Assembly: GCA_016281275.1 (NCBI GenBank)
Contig: JAEEIH010000115.1
Span: 1-59,293, forward strand
DNA from: Lachnospiraceae bacterium
Lineage (GTDB): Bacteria > Bacillota > Clostridia > Lachnospirales > Lachnospiraceae
DNA: 59,293 bases
Direction: 5' to 3'
In this document: positions 1-7,706 of the stretch, in pieces
How positions within the stretch are numbered: the first letter of the stretch is position 1
Layout: each line of letters starts with the position of its first letter
The notes under the pieces: model-generated
Database searches by the model: none
Told to the model about the DNA's origin: nothing
Seen by the model: the letters and a program-made list of their open reading frames with translations, nothing else
Made by a program: the position numbers and the translations under genes

Positions 1-40
1 CGTCCCTCGTGGTCCATCTTGTGCGTAGCGCGAGACCCAG

Positions 41-136
41 CATCACGAGCGAAGCCGAGCGAGTGATGCGTCGCACCCACCGCCCTGCGGTGGGTGGGGG
101 ATCCGTTTTCACATGGTTCACGTGAAAACGATCCCC
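41..136. repeat. Cluster of three consecutive inverted repeats at the left edge
   Basis: Three stem-loops follow one another. CATCAC (41-46) pairs with GTGATG (63-68). CACCCACCGC (74-83) pairs perfectly with GCGGTGGGTG (87-96) around a 3-base loop. A 16-base arm at 97-112 pairs with 122-136 with a single missing base. No convincing gene covers 1-190. The function is unknown; it may be the end of an intergenic repeat element that continues left of the window. Confidence 0.6.
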
Positions 137-212
137 GTCTACGCGTTTATAACAAAAAAAGAACACCGACCGGTGTTCTCTTTTTTGTTATAAGCGCGAG
201 ACGGGGATCGAA
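129..212. repeat. Large inverted repeat mirroring the tRNA-Gly 3' end and terminator
   Basis: Bases 129-169 are almost the exact reverse complement of 171-212, differing by a few single-base changes around the CGCG segment. The right arm holds the 3' end of tRNA-Gly and half of its terminator; the left arm holds a copy of the same tRNA 3' segment (CGATCCCCGTCT) in opposite orientation. The centre is the terminator stem near 170. Confidence 0.75.
151..190 (-). terminator. Rho-independent terminator of tRNA-Gly
   Basis: GAACACCG (161-168) pairs with CGGTGTTC (171-178), and the stem is flanked by A and T runs on both sides. It starts within a few bases of the tRNA 3' end on the minus strand and could work in both directions. 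Confidence 0.85.
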
Positions 213-264
213 CCCGCGATCTTCGCCTTGGCAAGGCGACGTACTACCACTGTACCACTCGCGC
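193..264 (-). tRNA. tRNA-Gly (GCC anticodon)
   Basis: The minus strand gives a complete cloverleaf of 72 nt. The acceptor stem pairs GCGCGAG with CTCGCGC, the anticodon stem carries the loop with GCC, and the T loop reads GGTTCGATCC. The discriminator base is U (complement of base 193), as expected for glycine tRNAs. CCA is not encoded, so it must be added after transcription. It has its own consensus promoter and terminator. Confidence 0.95.
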
Positions 265-304
265 ATCATTCAGTTCAGCGTGCTTTCCTCAACACGCAAG
301 TTCG

Positions 305-333
305 ATTATACAGTCCGATTCTCGGATTGTCAA
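305..333 (-). promoter_or_regulatory. Sigma-A promoter for tRNA-Gly
   Basis: Minus-strand TTGACA (328-333), a 17-base spacer and TATAAT (305-310), a perfect consensus match. The spacer contains a short CCGA/TCGG inverted repeat. Confidence 0.85.
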
Positions 334-370
334 CACCAAATTTTATATTTTGTATTAAAAATTTACACAA

Positions 371-414
371 TAAAAAAACACCCGAAGCATGCAACTTGCA
401 ATGTATGCTTCGGG
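371..414 (-). terminator. Terminator of the YjfB-like gene
   Basis: CCCGAAGCAT (381-390) pairs with ATGCTTCGGG (405-414). On the minus strand the stem is followed by a run of seven T. It lies about 20 bases after the stop codon of the upstream gene. Confidence 0.85.
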
Positions 415-434
415 CGTTTCATCCTACCGGTCTT

Positions 435-656
435 TCAAACACTGACATCCACATTTCCTCCTACGGCGGGATTGACTGATCTCTCCATCGAAGAACGCAT
501 CATGTCAATAAGAGCTTGTCCGCCCTGTTCGGTAATATCGATCGTTTTTGCCAGCACGGATTCCGCAACCTGATTCTGAACCTTAACCGTGCTCATCGCA
601 ACGGAAAGATCAGAGATCGCATACGGATCCATCGCACTGATATCGATTCCTGCCAT
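435..656 (-). CDS. YjfB-like putative motility protein (73 aa)
   Basis: This is a small soluble protein beginning MAGIDISAMD. Its length and its layout (a short amphipathic start, then alternating helices with the stretch VAMSTVKVQNQVAESVLAKT) resemble the YjfB family, which is found with motility genes in Firmicutes; the molecular role of that family is not known. The start is supported by an AGGAAG ribosome site about 10 bases upstream. A promoter and a terminator bracket the gene, so it is a single-gene unit. It lies immediately downstream of a probable small RNA with Shine-Dalgarno-like repeats. The family assignment comes from memory of the sequence pattern. Confidence 0.7.
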   Translation of the reverse strand: MAGIDISAMDPYAISDLSVAMSTVKVQNQVAESVLAKTIDITEQGGQALIDMMRSSMERSVNPAVGGNVDVSV

Positions 657-722
657 AACAAATTCTTCCTTTCTGCCGTGAAACTGTGGGCCGATATTTG
701 CACGGCACTTTACCGTGCATTG

Positions 723-752
723 ATTATATCGGCTGTCGCATCAATAAAGCAA
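723..752 (-). promoter_or_regulatory. Promoter of the YjfB-like gene
   Basis: Minus-strand TTGCTT (747-752), an 18-base spacer and TATAAT (723-728) fit sigma-A. The overlapping GCCGATAT (726-733) equals the sigma-28/sigma-D -10 consensus, but no TAAA -35 lies 15-16 bases upstream. The -35 overlaps the T-rich tail of the preceding terminator. The transcript would start near a GCACGG/CCGTGC stem at about 697-719. Confidence 0.5.
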
Positions 753-784
753 ACGGGCATCGGTTCCTTCTTTCTCCGATGCCC
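747..784 (-). terminator. Terminator of the candidate small RNA
   Basis: GGGCATCGG (755-763) pairs with CCGATGCCC (776-784). The minus-strand stem is followed by a T-rich but interrupted tail (GTTTGCTTTATT). Confidence 0.65.
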
Positions 785-1014
785 TCAATCTATAACATTC
801 ATATAAGATTTATGTCTCCTTTGGACCGTACCTCCTTCTTTAATTATAGTTCCGGATTTTGATCAACTACGATCAGCTAAACATTTCCTTTGGACCGTAC
901 CTCCTTCATTAGTATAGTTCCGAGGATTGGTCGACTACGACCTGCTTATGTTTTTGTTGGACCGTACCTCCTGTAACAGATTTTTCTGTTTTCGTCTACC
1001 TTTTTGATTGGTAT
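750..1014 (-). ncRNA. Candidate structured small RNA with three Shine-Dalgarno-like repeats
   Basis: A perfect promoter at 1021-1049 and a terminator at 755-784 define a transcript of roughly 265 nt. No open reading frame of useful length follows any of its ribosome-site-like motifs; the only ATG frames give peptides of about 3-5 residues. The RNA contains three copies of GGAGGTACGGTCCAA spaced 67 and 69 bases apart. Between copies lie a hairpin with an invariant UAGU loop and a conserved GGAACTATA. One stem pair changes from G-C to A-U and another from G-C to G-U while pairing is kept. The function is unknown. Multiple GGA motifs would suit binding of CsrA, and the AAGGAGG motifs could bind the 16S rRNA 3' end; both are inference. 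Confidence 0.6.
821..972 (-). repeat. Three tandem repeats with AAGGAGGT core
   Basis: The plus-strand motif TTGGACCGTACCTCCT occurs at 821-836, 890-905 and 957-972, with periods of 69 and 67 bases. The two complete units also share the hairpin (arms 929-933/938-942 and 860-865/870-875) and the TATAGTTCC segment (913-921 and 845-853). Confidence 0.85.
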
Positions 1015-1020
1015 GACTGA

Positions 1021-1049
1021 ATTATAATCCCGTATATTCAAATTGTCAA
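1021..1049 (-). promoter_or_regulatory. Perfect sigma-A promoter of the candidate small RNA
   Basis: Minus-strand TTGACA (1044-1049), exactly 17 bases, then TATAAT (1021-1026). The AT-rich stretch 1050-1248 upstream of it holds nothing else that I recognise. Confidence 0.85.
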
Positions 1050-1248
1050 CACCTTTTTGAAAATATATTTTATTTTACTATTATTTTTATACGAATAGTA
1101 CTAATTGTATATTCAATTCATTATTCTTGTACTTTTATGTCATACATTTCATGCATTTAAAAGACACATAACCACTTGCCTCTTAACATCTCATGTAACT
1201 CAAAAACATATATAAACTATACCCCTTTACAAGCAGACGAACCGGCAC

Positions 1249-4185
1249 TCATTCAACCATGATATGCTGTATGAACACTTGCTCACCATAGACGATCCTG
1301 GACAACATGTCTTTTACGTTTTTTGTTTTTCCGTCACGGCTGTTAACGGTGATGTTAATCTCGTAATGATCTGTCTTTCCCGCAGCAATATCTTCCACTA
1401 TCTTATAAAGTCCTCCGTTTTCACCTTCGACGATATACGCTTTCTTCTTGCCGTTAAGCTCCTTTCTGAATTCATCGATATCGACAAAACCGAAGAGCCT
1501 GCAGGCCGCTTCATTACAATTGACAAGCAGGTACGCGTCGTCCTTGCTACTGTAATAGAACTGCATAACGGGACAGGGAATGTTTGAAAATGCCGCATCC
1601 ATAAGAAGGCCCTGCCTTTCATAACGTTTTTCCTGAATGGTCAGCCTGGTCTCCATCGCTACCCTCTTATCGATATCCTCTACGATCGCAGTTACATAAA
1701 TCCTTCCGCTGATGATGTGTGTAACGACAAATTCCGCCGAAGCCCACCTATAATCGCCGTCCGCGCACGTGTGTCTGAATCTGAGGCTTGCTTTCGTACG
1801 ACCTTTTTCTCTTACTTCTACCGCCATCTCCATGATCATAGCTCTGTCATCGGGATGGAACGTATCTACTACATGCGGCAGAACCTCGCGGGCATATTCC
1901 TCAGATGTGTATCCGTAAATCCCGGGTATATAATCATTATAGAAAAGTACATGCATTTCCTCTTCCACCAGTTCAAATTCCACTATTCCTGCGGGAACCT
2001 TATTCATTATATCGGATATCCTGTTTGTCAAACGGATATTGTTCTTAACAAGCAGCATTCTTTCGGTGATATTGTCAACCATAATATAAAGAAGGTGCTT
2101 ATCACCGCTTGTTTCGAGACATCTCACTCTGAAGCAGACATAAACCTCCTCGTTACCGTTTCTGAGATAAAGTACTTCGCAGCTCTTCTCTTCTCCCTCT
2201 CTCGCAGCATCCGAAAATGTCTCAAGTAGTTTTCTCCGGTCATCTTCACTCAGGCAATCAAGAATGCTGAAGCATCCTTCATTGAAATTATCACGGTCTG
2301 CCCCGATTGCATCGAAGAATTTCTCGTTGACTCGAAGCACCTCCACGTCTCTGCTTTCAAAGCCGATAATGGCAGCGCCGCCGACAAAGCTGTTGAATAT
2401 GAGCGTACTCTGAACGGAAGCATTCAGGAAATCTACCGTTCCGTCAGCAGCATATGAATCATAAATCCTGATCGGAAGCTCATGCTCACGACCGGTAAGT
2501 ATCTTCTCAAATTCGGAAATAGGCATCGGTCGTGCAAAATAATAGCCCTGCATGTATATACATCCGATGCTTTTGAGGTATTCGGCCTGTTCTTTTGTCT
2601 CAACACCTTCCGCAAGGACAGCAAGATTAAGCCTGTTCGACATTCTTATGACCGAACTCAAGATACTTCCGCCTCTCTCGGCATTTTTGCCGCCCTCGAT
2701 AAATTTCATGTCAAGCTTGAGCATGTCAACAGTAACATCCTTAAGTGTATTAAGCGATGAATAACCACTTCCGAAGTCATCCATTTCCACACTGAAGCCC
2801 GATTCACGAAGTCTGCTGACGGTCTCGATCATCTGCGAAGGATTGTCCATGTATGCCGACTCTGTGATCTCAATGCGTAAAAGATTAGTGGGCAGATCGT
2901 ATTTTCCGACAAGCTTAACAAAATGATCAACAAGCCTGAGGCTCGCGATGTCGGTTCTTGAAACATTGACAGAAACGGGAACGACCTCTCTTCCTTCGTC
3001 AAGCCACCTGCGCTGCAGCTTACATACCTCTTCCCAGACAAACTGATCGAGGTGGGTAATAAAGCCGTTCTTCTCAAAGATGGGCACAAACTTTCCGGGC
3101 ATGATGATACCCTTTGCCGGATGCTTCCATCTGACAAGAGCTTCCGCCCCGTGAAGCCTGTTGGTTGTGTAATTGAACTGAGGCTGTATAAAAATGATGA
3201 ACTGTCCCTCATCAAGAGCCGTGTTCATCTCATTGACTATCTGCTGGCTCTCTATAAGCTCCTGGCGCATATCCTCGCTGTAATACGCAACTCTGCTCTC
3301 GTATTTGCCCTTTATGCTCTTTAATGCAAGGAGCGCTCTGTCGCACATAAGGCTAATGTCGAGATCCCTGTTTTCAACAACATAAACGCCCATGCGCCTC
3401 GTCACATCAAAATCAAATTTCGAATCGTTTACGGGACTCGTAAGAGTATTTGCTACATTATGCCTGTTAAACACTTCCATTGGCATGCATCCGACATAAT
3501 GATCGGCTTCCCAACGCCCAAAGACTGCGTTGTCAGCCTCAAAACCCTTGAACATCCTCGCCATCTCCGAAAGGCACCGATCACCTTCCGATATGCCGTA
3601 AACATCGTTTATTACCTTAAATCCGTCTATATCGATCCTGAAGATAACGAACACATCCTTCGGATTATTGTCAATTATCTCTCGGGTTCTTTTGCAAAAT
3701 GAATTTCTGTTAAAAAGACCGGTTTTGGAATCATGCACCTGTTCGGAAAGGAATCTTCTGAACACAGGTACTCTGTTGTCATCACTCACAAGCTTTTGCG
3801 AGCTTCTTGAAATGATATTGCGTATTCTGTGCCTGATAAGCTGGATATTAAGAGGTTTGGTAAGTATGTCGGCGGCGCCGAGGTCAAAAGCACGCACCTG
3901 GTTCTCAATCTCATCCGCAGAAGTAACTACCACAACCGGAATCTCGCAAAGCTCCGAATCCTCAATCATGGCCTGAAGGACAGAAAAACCATCGATGATG
4001 GGCATGATAAGATCGAGAAGAACGATCGCCATATCCTTGTTTTTACGAAGGACATCAAGCGCTACCTCCCCGTTTTCAGCCATAAAGATTTCAAAATCAT
4101 CATCAAATGCTTCACTTAATAATATTCTGTTGGTAAATGCATCATCAACAATCAGCATTTTGAGTTTTTCTGCGCTTTTCTCCAT
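1249..4185 (-). CDS. Response regulator with degenerate GGDEF, EAL phosphodiesterase and C-terminal PAS domains
   Basis: Predicted cyclic-di-GMP phosphodiesterase (978 aa). A receiver domain comes first (about 8-125; LIVDD acidic pair, LLDLIMP phospho-aspartate, LTKP lysine). A GGDEF-fold domain follows (about 150-300) in which the signature is replaced by WEADH, so it should not make cyclic-di-GMP. The EAL domain (about 315-560) keeps every catalytic motif I can check: EAL, VNVSR, EITES, MDDFGSGYSSL, LKLD, AEGVE and QGYYF. Three PAS-like segments occupy about 600-978. Sensory domains after the EAL domain are an unusual order. The start follows an AGAGG site. There are no transmembrane segments, so it is cytosolic. 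No partner kinase is adjacent. Confidence 0.9.
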   Translation of the reverse strand: MEKSAEKLKMLIVDDAFTNRILLSEAFDDDFEIFMAENGEVALDVLRKNKDMAIVLLDLIMPIIDGFSVLQAMIEDSELCEIPVVVVTSADEIENQVRAFDLGAADILTKPLNIQLIRHRIRNIISRSSQKLVSDDNRVPVFRRFLSEQVHDSKTGLFNRNSFCKRTREIIDNNPKDVFVIFRIDIDGFKVINDVYGISEGDRCLSEMARMFKGFEADNAVFGRWEADHYVGCMPMEVFNRHNVANTLTSPVNDSKFDFDVTRRMGVYVVENRDLDISLMCDRALLALKSIKGKYESRVAYYSEDMRQELIESQQIVNEMNTALDEGQFIIFIQPQFNYTTNRLHGAEALVRWKHPAKGIIMPGKFVPIFEKNGFITHLDQFVWEEVCKLQRRWLDEGREVVPVSVNVSRTDIASLRLVDHFVKLVGKYDLPTNLLRIEITESAYMDNPSQMIETVSRLRESGFSVEMDDFGSGYSSLNTLKDVTVDMLKLDMKFIEGGKNAERGGSILSSVIRMSNRLNLAVLAEGVETKEQAEYLKSIGCIYMQGYYFARPMPISEFEKILTGREHELPIRIYDSYAADGTVDFLNASVQSTLIFNSFVGGAAIIGFESRDVEVLRVNEKFFDAIGADRDNFNEGCFSILDCLSEDDRRKLLETFSDAAREGEEKSCEVLYLRNGNEEVYVCFRVRCLETSGDKHLLYIMVDNITERMLLVKNNIRLTNRISDIMNKVPAGIVEFELVEEEMHVLFYNDYIPGIYGYTSEEYAREVLPHVVDTFHPDDRAMIMEMAVEVREKGRTKASLRFRHTCADGDYRWASAEFVVTHIISGRIYVTAIVEDIDKRVAMETRLTIQEKRYERQGLLMDAAFSNIPCPVMQFYYSSKDDAYLLVNCNEAACRLFGFVDIDEFRKELNGKKKAYIVEGENGGLYKIVEDIAAGKTDHYEINITVNSRDGKTKNVKDMLSRIVYGEQVFIQHIMVE

Positions 4186-4422
4186 GAAATACCTCTTACG
4201 TTTTTATTATAAAAATCCGTTTATAATTATAATGCTATTTTGATATTTTTGCAACACATTTTATAGGTTATTGATATTTATATTTCAAATTCTCTGTTTT
4301 TCTTCATTGATATTTCGCTTTTGTGTTGAGATTATTGTTATTTCACTTTTTGTATGTTGTTTTTTTGATTGATCGTATACTGTCCGGAGCAACATATGCC
4401 ATCGAAACAAATCTTGGTATCA

Positions 4423-4474
4423 ATCCAATTGCAAGCTTGCTTGCAACAGACGGCTTTCGTTTATCGCACAAAAA
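4423..4474. repeat. Dispersed intergenic repeat, copy A (half element)
   Basis: It contains the shared segment GCAACAGACGGCTTTCG (4443-4459) followed by TTTATCGCACAAAAA. The right arm ACAGACGGC (4447-4455) is present, but the matching left arm found in other copies is missing. It abuts a terminator, as do copies B and D. Confidence 0.75.
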
Positions 4475-4500
4475 TACGGCTGCGAGTTTCCTCACAGCCG
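4466..4500 (-). terminator. Terminator of the clostripain-family gene
   Basis: CGGCTGCGAG (4477-4486) pairs with CTCACAGCCG (4491-4500) with one mismatch. On the minus strand a TATTTTTG tail follows, lent by the A-run of the dispersed repeat. Confidence 0.8.
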
Positions 4501-4525
4501 TCAAGCCGTCACTTATAATCCGTCA

Positions 4526-6763
4526 TCAATAATCGTATCCGTCATCAAATCCGTAGTCATCGTCCCCGTAGTACTCATCCGAATAGTACTCTTCGGGATA
4601 GCTGTAGATGATCTCTCCGTCATCGGTCACGGTAATTACCACGTAGTCACTGTAATAATAGTCGCCATAGGCATCCGTAATGGTAAACTCATAGAAATAG
4701 TCAGCCGAAGGAAGAATTGCGAAAATGAGCTCGTCCTCTTCTTCCCACTCGTATTCATCTCCTTCGAATTCCGAATCATCGTCAAGATAATAGATCGGAA
4801 CGATCACATCGCCTTGTTTGATCTTTTTGATCTCCCTCGCTGCCATACCGTTCTCACCGATTCCGTCCCATGTTCCTTCGACCTTGAGCGTTATATCGTT
4901 CTGGGTGAATCTGAGGTTTGTCCGCTTCCCGTTGACGTAAACAGGCGAAGTGTAAACAGCCGTTTCTCCGTCATCGGCATATCCTACAAGATAGGTTGCA
5001 AGAAGCTGTTCGTCCGGAAGCGAATACCACCAACCGTCAAATCCGTCATAAAACTCTCCCGTTCCAAAGTCACCGAAAACATCGGCAGTCTCCCCGAGTT
5101 CGACCCTCGTCTCATCATTGATATTGAGCATAAGGTACGCATCGACGCTCGAAGTCCATTCTCGACCGTTCTCATCAAGAATAAATCCGTAGGTCTGCCC
5201 GTCCTCGCTAATCGAAGGCTCTTCTTCAAACGTAATGAGAGAGCTCATATTTTCATCATCTTCGTTATAGTAGTCAAAATAATCATCATCAAAGTAATCG
5301 TATTCACAGTCCTCATTGCTCCAGTCACCGTCATCGGTAAAGAATACGGTATTTGAATACCCGTTGTCTGTGTAACCTGTGGCAACCATGTCCGCGATCG
5401 ACATATAGTAGGGACTGATCGCAATACCCGAAAATACCTTAAGCTCCTCGGAACCCTGTATCTGAAGCGGGTAATAAACCGACAATCCCGAGGCATTTCT
5501 GTGATTTGATCCGTTCTTGTTGTATGTAATGCAATTCTTTAATGACGAAAGCACATTTCCCGGATCGGCGTAGTCGGCACAAGCATTAACGATGCCTCCG
5601 ATATCGACCATGTTTGTGTAACCCTCGCTCTTATTGTTACCTCCGAAGTTCTCGACTTTGTCGATACATCTGACGATCGCACCGAGCGCATCCGAATTAC
5701 TGCATGCCTCATAAAGTCGTGCGGCATAATCATTAAAATCGACAAGGAAAGCGTCGAATTTCGACAGATCCACAACAGTCATGGTGCACTCGTTTTCCTG
5801 CCCCACCTGCTTGCACTCCTCGTAGAAGCTGTCTGCGAGAGCCTTTCCGAGTGCGGCTCCGTCAGCAGACGGATTCGAAACAATAAAGTCTGAAATTGCT
5901 GTGTAGTCCCACCCGGAACCGGGTTCCGTTTCTTGCGACCCATACATGTACCTTGCATATGTAGCAAGAATATTGGCGGTTTCTACGGTTCCCATGAGGC
6001 AGCAGTCAAATCCGATAAACTCAAATTTGTCCGTCATCACGTCGTTGTACACGCTCGAAAGGGCCGAATTGATCTCACTCAGGTATAATGTGTCATTGTT
6101 AAACAGCTCATCAACACAAACGCCTGTGATGCTTCCTCCGCCATGATCCCAGAATACAAGACCCATCTTCTCGGAAGCATAATTGGTCACTCCCCATCTG
6201 AGGAATGATTCAAGAGTGGACGACTCGCCCATGTTTGTCAGCTCGACAGTATCGAGGAGTTCAATATCACCGTTTTGGACAATGTATCTCTCGGCTTTTC
6301 CGACAGCAAACATTTCATTGTACCACTCGCTTGTACCGCCGGTCTGAATGATAAACCTGACATTATCGCTTCCTGATGACTCCATCATCTGTGCCACATC
6401 GCTTGTAGCCGATCCCTGGCCGCTTTCCAGGTCTGTTCCGCAAAGATAAACGAATATGGTCCAAACGCCGTCCGAACCCATCTTTTTTGAGGCTCCGATC
6501 GCGCGGGAAACAGTGAGCTTTCCGTCTTTTCCGTTAACTTTGAGAGAAAAGCCCGACTTTTTTGAGCCTGTATTTACAGCGGCAGCGGAGCCTTCCGTAT
6601 TTCCGACATCTTCCTTAGAAGCCTCTGACGTAACATCCGCATCCTTCTTTTCTTCGACTTTTACCGAAGGAGCAGCCTGTTCCGTCGGTTCATCGCTTGA
6701 TGAACATGCAGATAGAATCATTGCAAATACAAGAAATAAACATAGGAAAGATTTTTTCATCAT
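4526..6763 (-). CDS. Clostripain-family (peptidase C11) lipoprotein with acidic tyrosine-rich tail
   Basis: Predicted surface lipoprotein cysteine peptidase (745 aa). A type II signal peptide ends in the lipobox LSAC (cysteine 20). A low-complexity linker follows, then the C11 domain. DHGGG supplies the catalytic histidine and FDCCLMG the catalytic cysteine, with the QTGGTSEW and SGWDY segments typical of the family. Clostripain-family enzymes cut after arginine or lysine; the exact specificity here is unknown. The central and C-terminal parts are very rich in Asp, Glu and Tyr, ending in a tail with the motif SDEYYGDDDYG. The next gene, another lipoprotein, ends in a nearly identical tail. 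A promoter lies at 6817-6845; the terminator follows the stop. Confidence 0.88.
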   Translation of the reverse strand: MMKKSFLCLFLVFAMILSACSSSDEPTEQAAPSVKVEEKKDADVTSEASKEDVGNTEGSAAAVNTGSKKSGFSLKVNGKDGKLTVSRAIGASKKMGSDGVWTIFVYLCGTDLESGQGSATSDVAQMMESSGSDNVRFIIQTGGTSEWYNEMFAVGKAERYIVQNGDIELLDTVELTNMGESSTLESFLRWGVTNYASEKMGLVFWDHGGGSITGVCVDELFNNDTLYLSEINSALSSVYNDVMTDKFEFIGFDCCLMGTVETANILATYARYMYGSQETEPGSGWDYTAISDFIVSNPSADGAALGKALADSFYEECKQVGQENECTMTVVDLSKFDAFLVDFNDYAARLYEACSNSDALGAIVRCIDKVENFGGNNKSEGYTNMVDIGGIVNACADYADPGNVLSSLKNCITYNKNGSNHRNASGLSVYYPLQIQGSEELKVFSGIAISPYYMSIADMVATGYTDNGYSNTVFFTDDGDWSNEDCEYDYFDDDYFDYYNEDDENMSSLITFEEEPSISEDGQTYGFILDENGREWTSSVDAYLMLNINDETRVELGETADVFGDFGTGEFYDGFDGWWYSLPDEQLLATYLVGYADDGETAVYTSPVYVNGKRTNLRFTQNDITLKVEGTWDGIGENGMAAREIKKIKQGDVIVPIYYLDDDSEFEGDEYEWEEEDELIFAILPSADYFYEFTITDAYGDYYYSDYVVITVTDDGEIIYSYPEEYYSDEYYGDDDYGFDDGYDY

Positions 6764-6816
6764 TACCCCCTAAAAACATATGCAGCGTTTATCGGTCTGC
6801 TAATCTCACTCAGTAC

Positions 6817-6845
6817 ACAATACCACTTTATATGTGACAGTGCAA
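6817..6845 (-). promoter_or_regulatory. Promoter of the clostripain-family gene
   Basis: Minus-strand TTGCAC (6840-6845), a 17-base spacer and TATTGT (6817-6822), about 50 bases upstream of the start codon. Confidence 0.55.
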
Positions 6846-6974
6846 ACAATCATCTTTTATCCGCAACATGTACCGACAGAATCTTCTTATCTGATATACA
6901 ATACCCCTCAGCCGCAGCTGGGGGGTTCTGTTTAACGTTCATAAATAGAATTATACCGATAACCGAACCGATTA

Positions 6975-7475
6975 TTATTCTTCGTAATAATCTTCCTCGC
7001 CGTAGTATTCATCGGAATAATCTTCCATAGCGCTCTGAGCTGCCTGATTTGCTGCCATAGCAGAATCAAAATCAAAATCGCCTCTGCTGTAAACATACTC
7101 ATATTCAGCATCGCCCATATCAAGTGTATATGAAAGAGTGTCTGCTTTCTCATCGTAAAGGAAAGAGAAAAGTGTATTGTCTATGGTAGCTTCGATACCG
7201 TTCGATCTGATGATTGTCTCTCCCTTGTTGACAGCTACAGCACCGTCAATGATATTTGTGATGCTGACTTCTTTCTCTGTAACATCAACTACCTTCTGAA
7301 CGCCTGCTTCGATAACACCGTTTTCAGCCGCAAAATCTGCTGCAGACTTTCCGTTGATAGACTTTACATGCCACTTGCCGGCTACTTTGTTGATATCAAG
7401 ACCACATGCTGTAAGGCCTAACATCATAACCGCAACAAGCATGAATACTGTTACAATACGCACTGTTCTTTTCAT
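6975..7475 (-). CDS. Small lipoprotein with acidic tyrosine-rich tail (166 aa)
   Basis: I chose the ATG at 7475 because an AAAGGGAC site sits just before it; an ATG 24 bases further upstream has no such site. A signal peptide ends in the lipobox LTAC, giving a lipid-anchored protein outside the membrane. The mature part (GKWHVKSINGK...) resembles the small beta-barrel lipoproteins often annotated as lipocalin-like or DUF4923-like; this is a guess from pattern. The C-terminus reads YSDEYYGEEDYYEE, matching the tail of the adjacent clostripain-family lipoprotein. It is transcribed from its own strong promoter. The function is unknown. Confidence 0.8.
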   Translation of the reverse strand: MKRTVRIVTVFMLVAVMMLGLTACGLDINKVAGKWHVKSINGKSAADFAAENGVIEAGVQKVVDVTEKEVSITNIIDGAVAVNKGETIIRSNGIEATIDNTLFSFLYDEKADTLSYTLDMGDAEYEYVYSRGDFDFDSAMAANQAAQSAMEDYSDEYYGEEDYYEE

Positions 7476-7539
7476 TTCTTTGTCCCTTTCTGTGTACATT
7501 TTCCATATTTATATGAGCTTTCAAAGCCCACATCCGATG

Positions 7540-7568
7540 ATTATACTCTATAGGATATTCAAATGCAA
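7540..7568 (-). promoter_or_regulatory. Promoter of the small lipoprotein gene
   Basis: Minus-strand TTGCAT (7563-7568), a 17-base spacer and a perfect TATAAT (7540-7545). Confidence 0.75.
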
Positions 7569-7663
7569 CCTATATTTTTATACAACTTATTTTTTTATGC
7601 TATATACATCTGTGCCGATACTGCGCCGGCACATAAGACAACCGTTAGTAACGAAAACATATG

Positions 7664-7688
7664 AAAAAAACGCCCTCAGGCGTTTTTT
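7664..7688. terminator. Terminator of the second phosphodiesterase gene
   Basis: AAAAAACGCC (7665-7674) pairs perfectly with GGCGTTTTTT (7679-7688) around a 4-base loop. It is symmetric, so it can act on both strands. It lies 19 bases after the stop codon. Confidence 0.88.
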
Positions 7689-7706
7689 AAAATACAGAAA
7701 TCGAAA

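Larger units (their letters stand above)
4186..4525. other. Gene-free stretch of about 340 bases
   Basis: Bases 4186-4380 are AT-rich upstream DNA of the phosphodiesterase gene with no promoter that I can call with confidence. Bases 4423-4474 hold a copy of the dispersed repeat, and 4466-4500 the clostripain-family gene terminator. Confidence 0.6.

Noticed and set aside
94..573. Open frame of 159 codons on the plus strand
   Set aside because: It runs through the tRNA-Gly gene, its terminator and the YjfB-like gene on the other strand; no ribosome site or family pattern.
6901..6932. Terminator after the small lipoprotein gene
   Set aside because: A stem of ACCCC/GGGGT with CAGC/GCTG exists, but there is no T-run on the minus strand.
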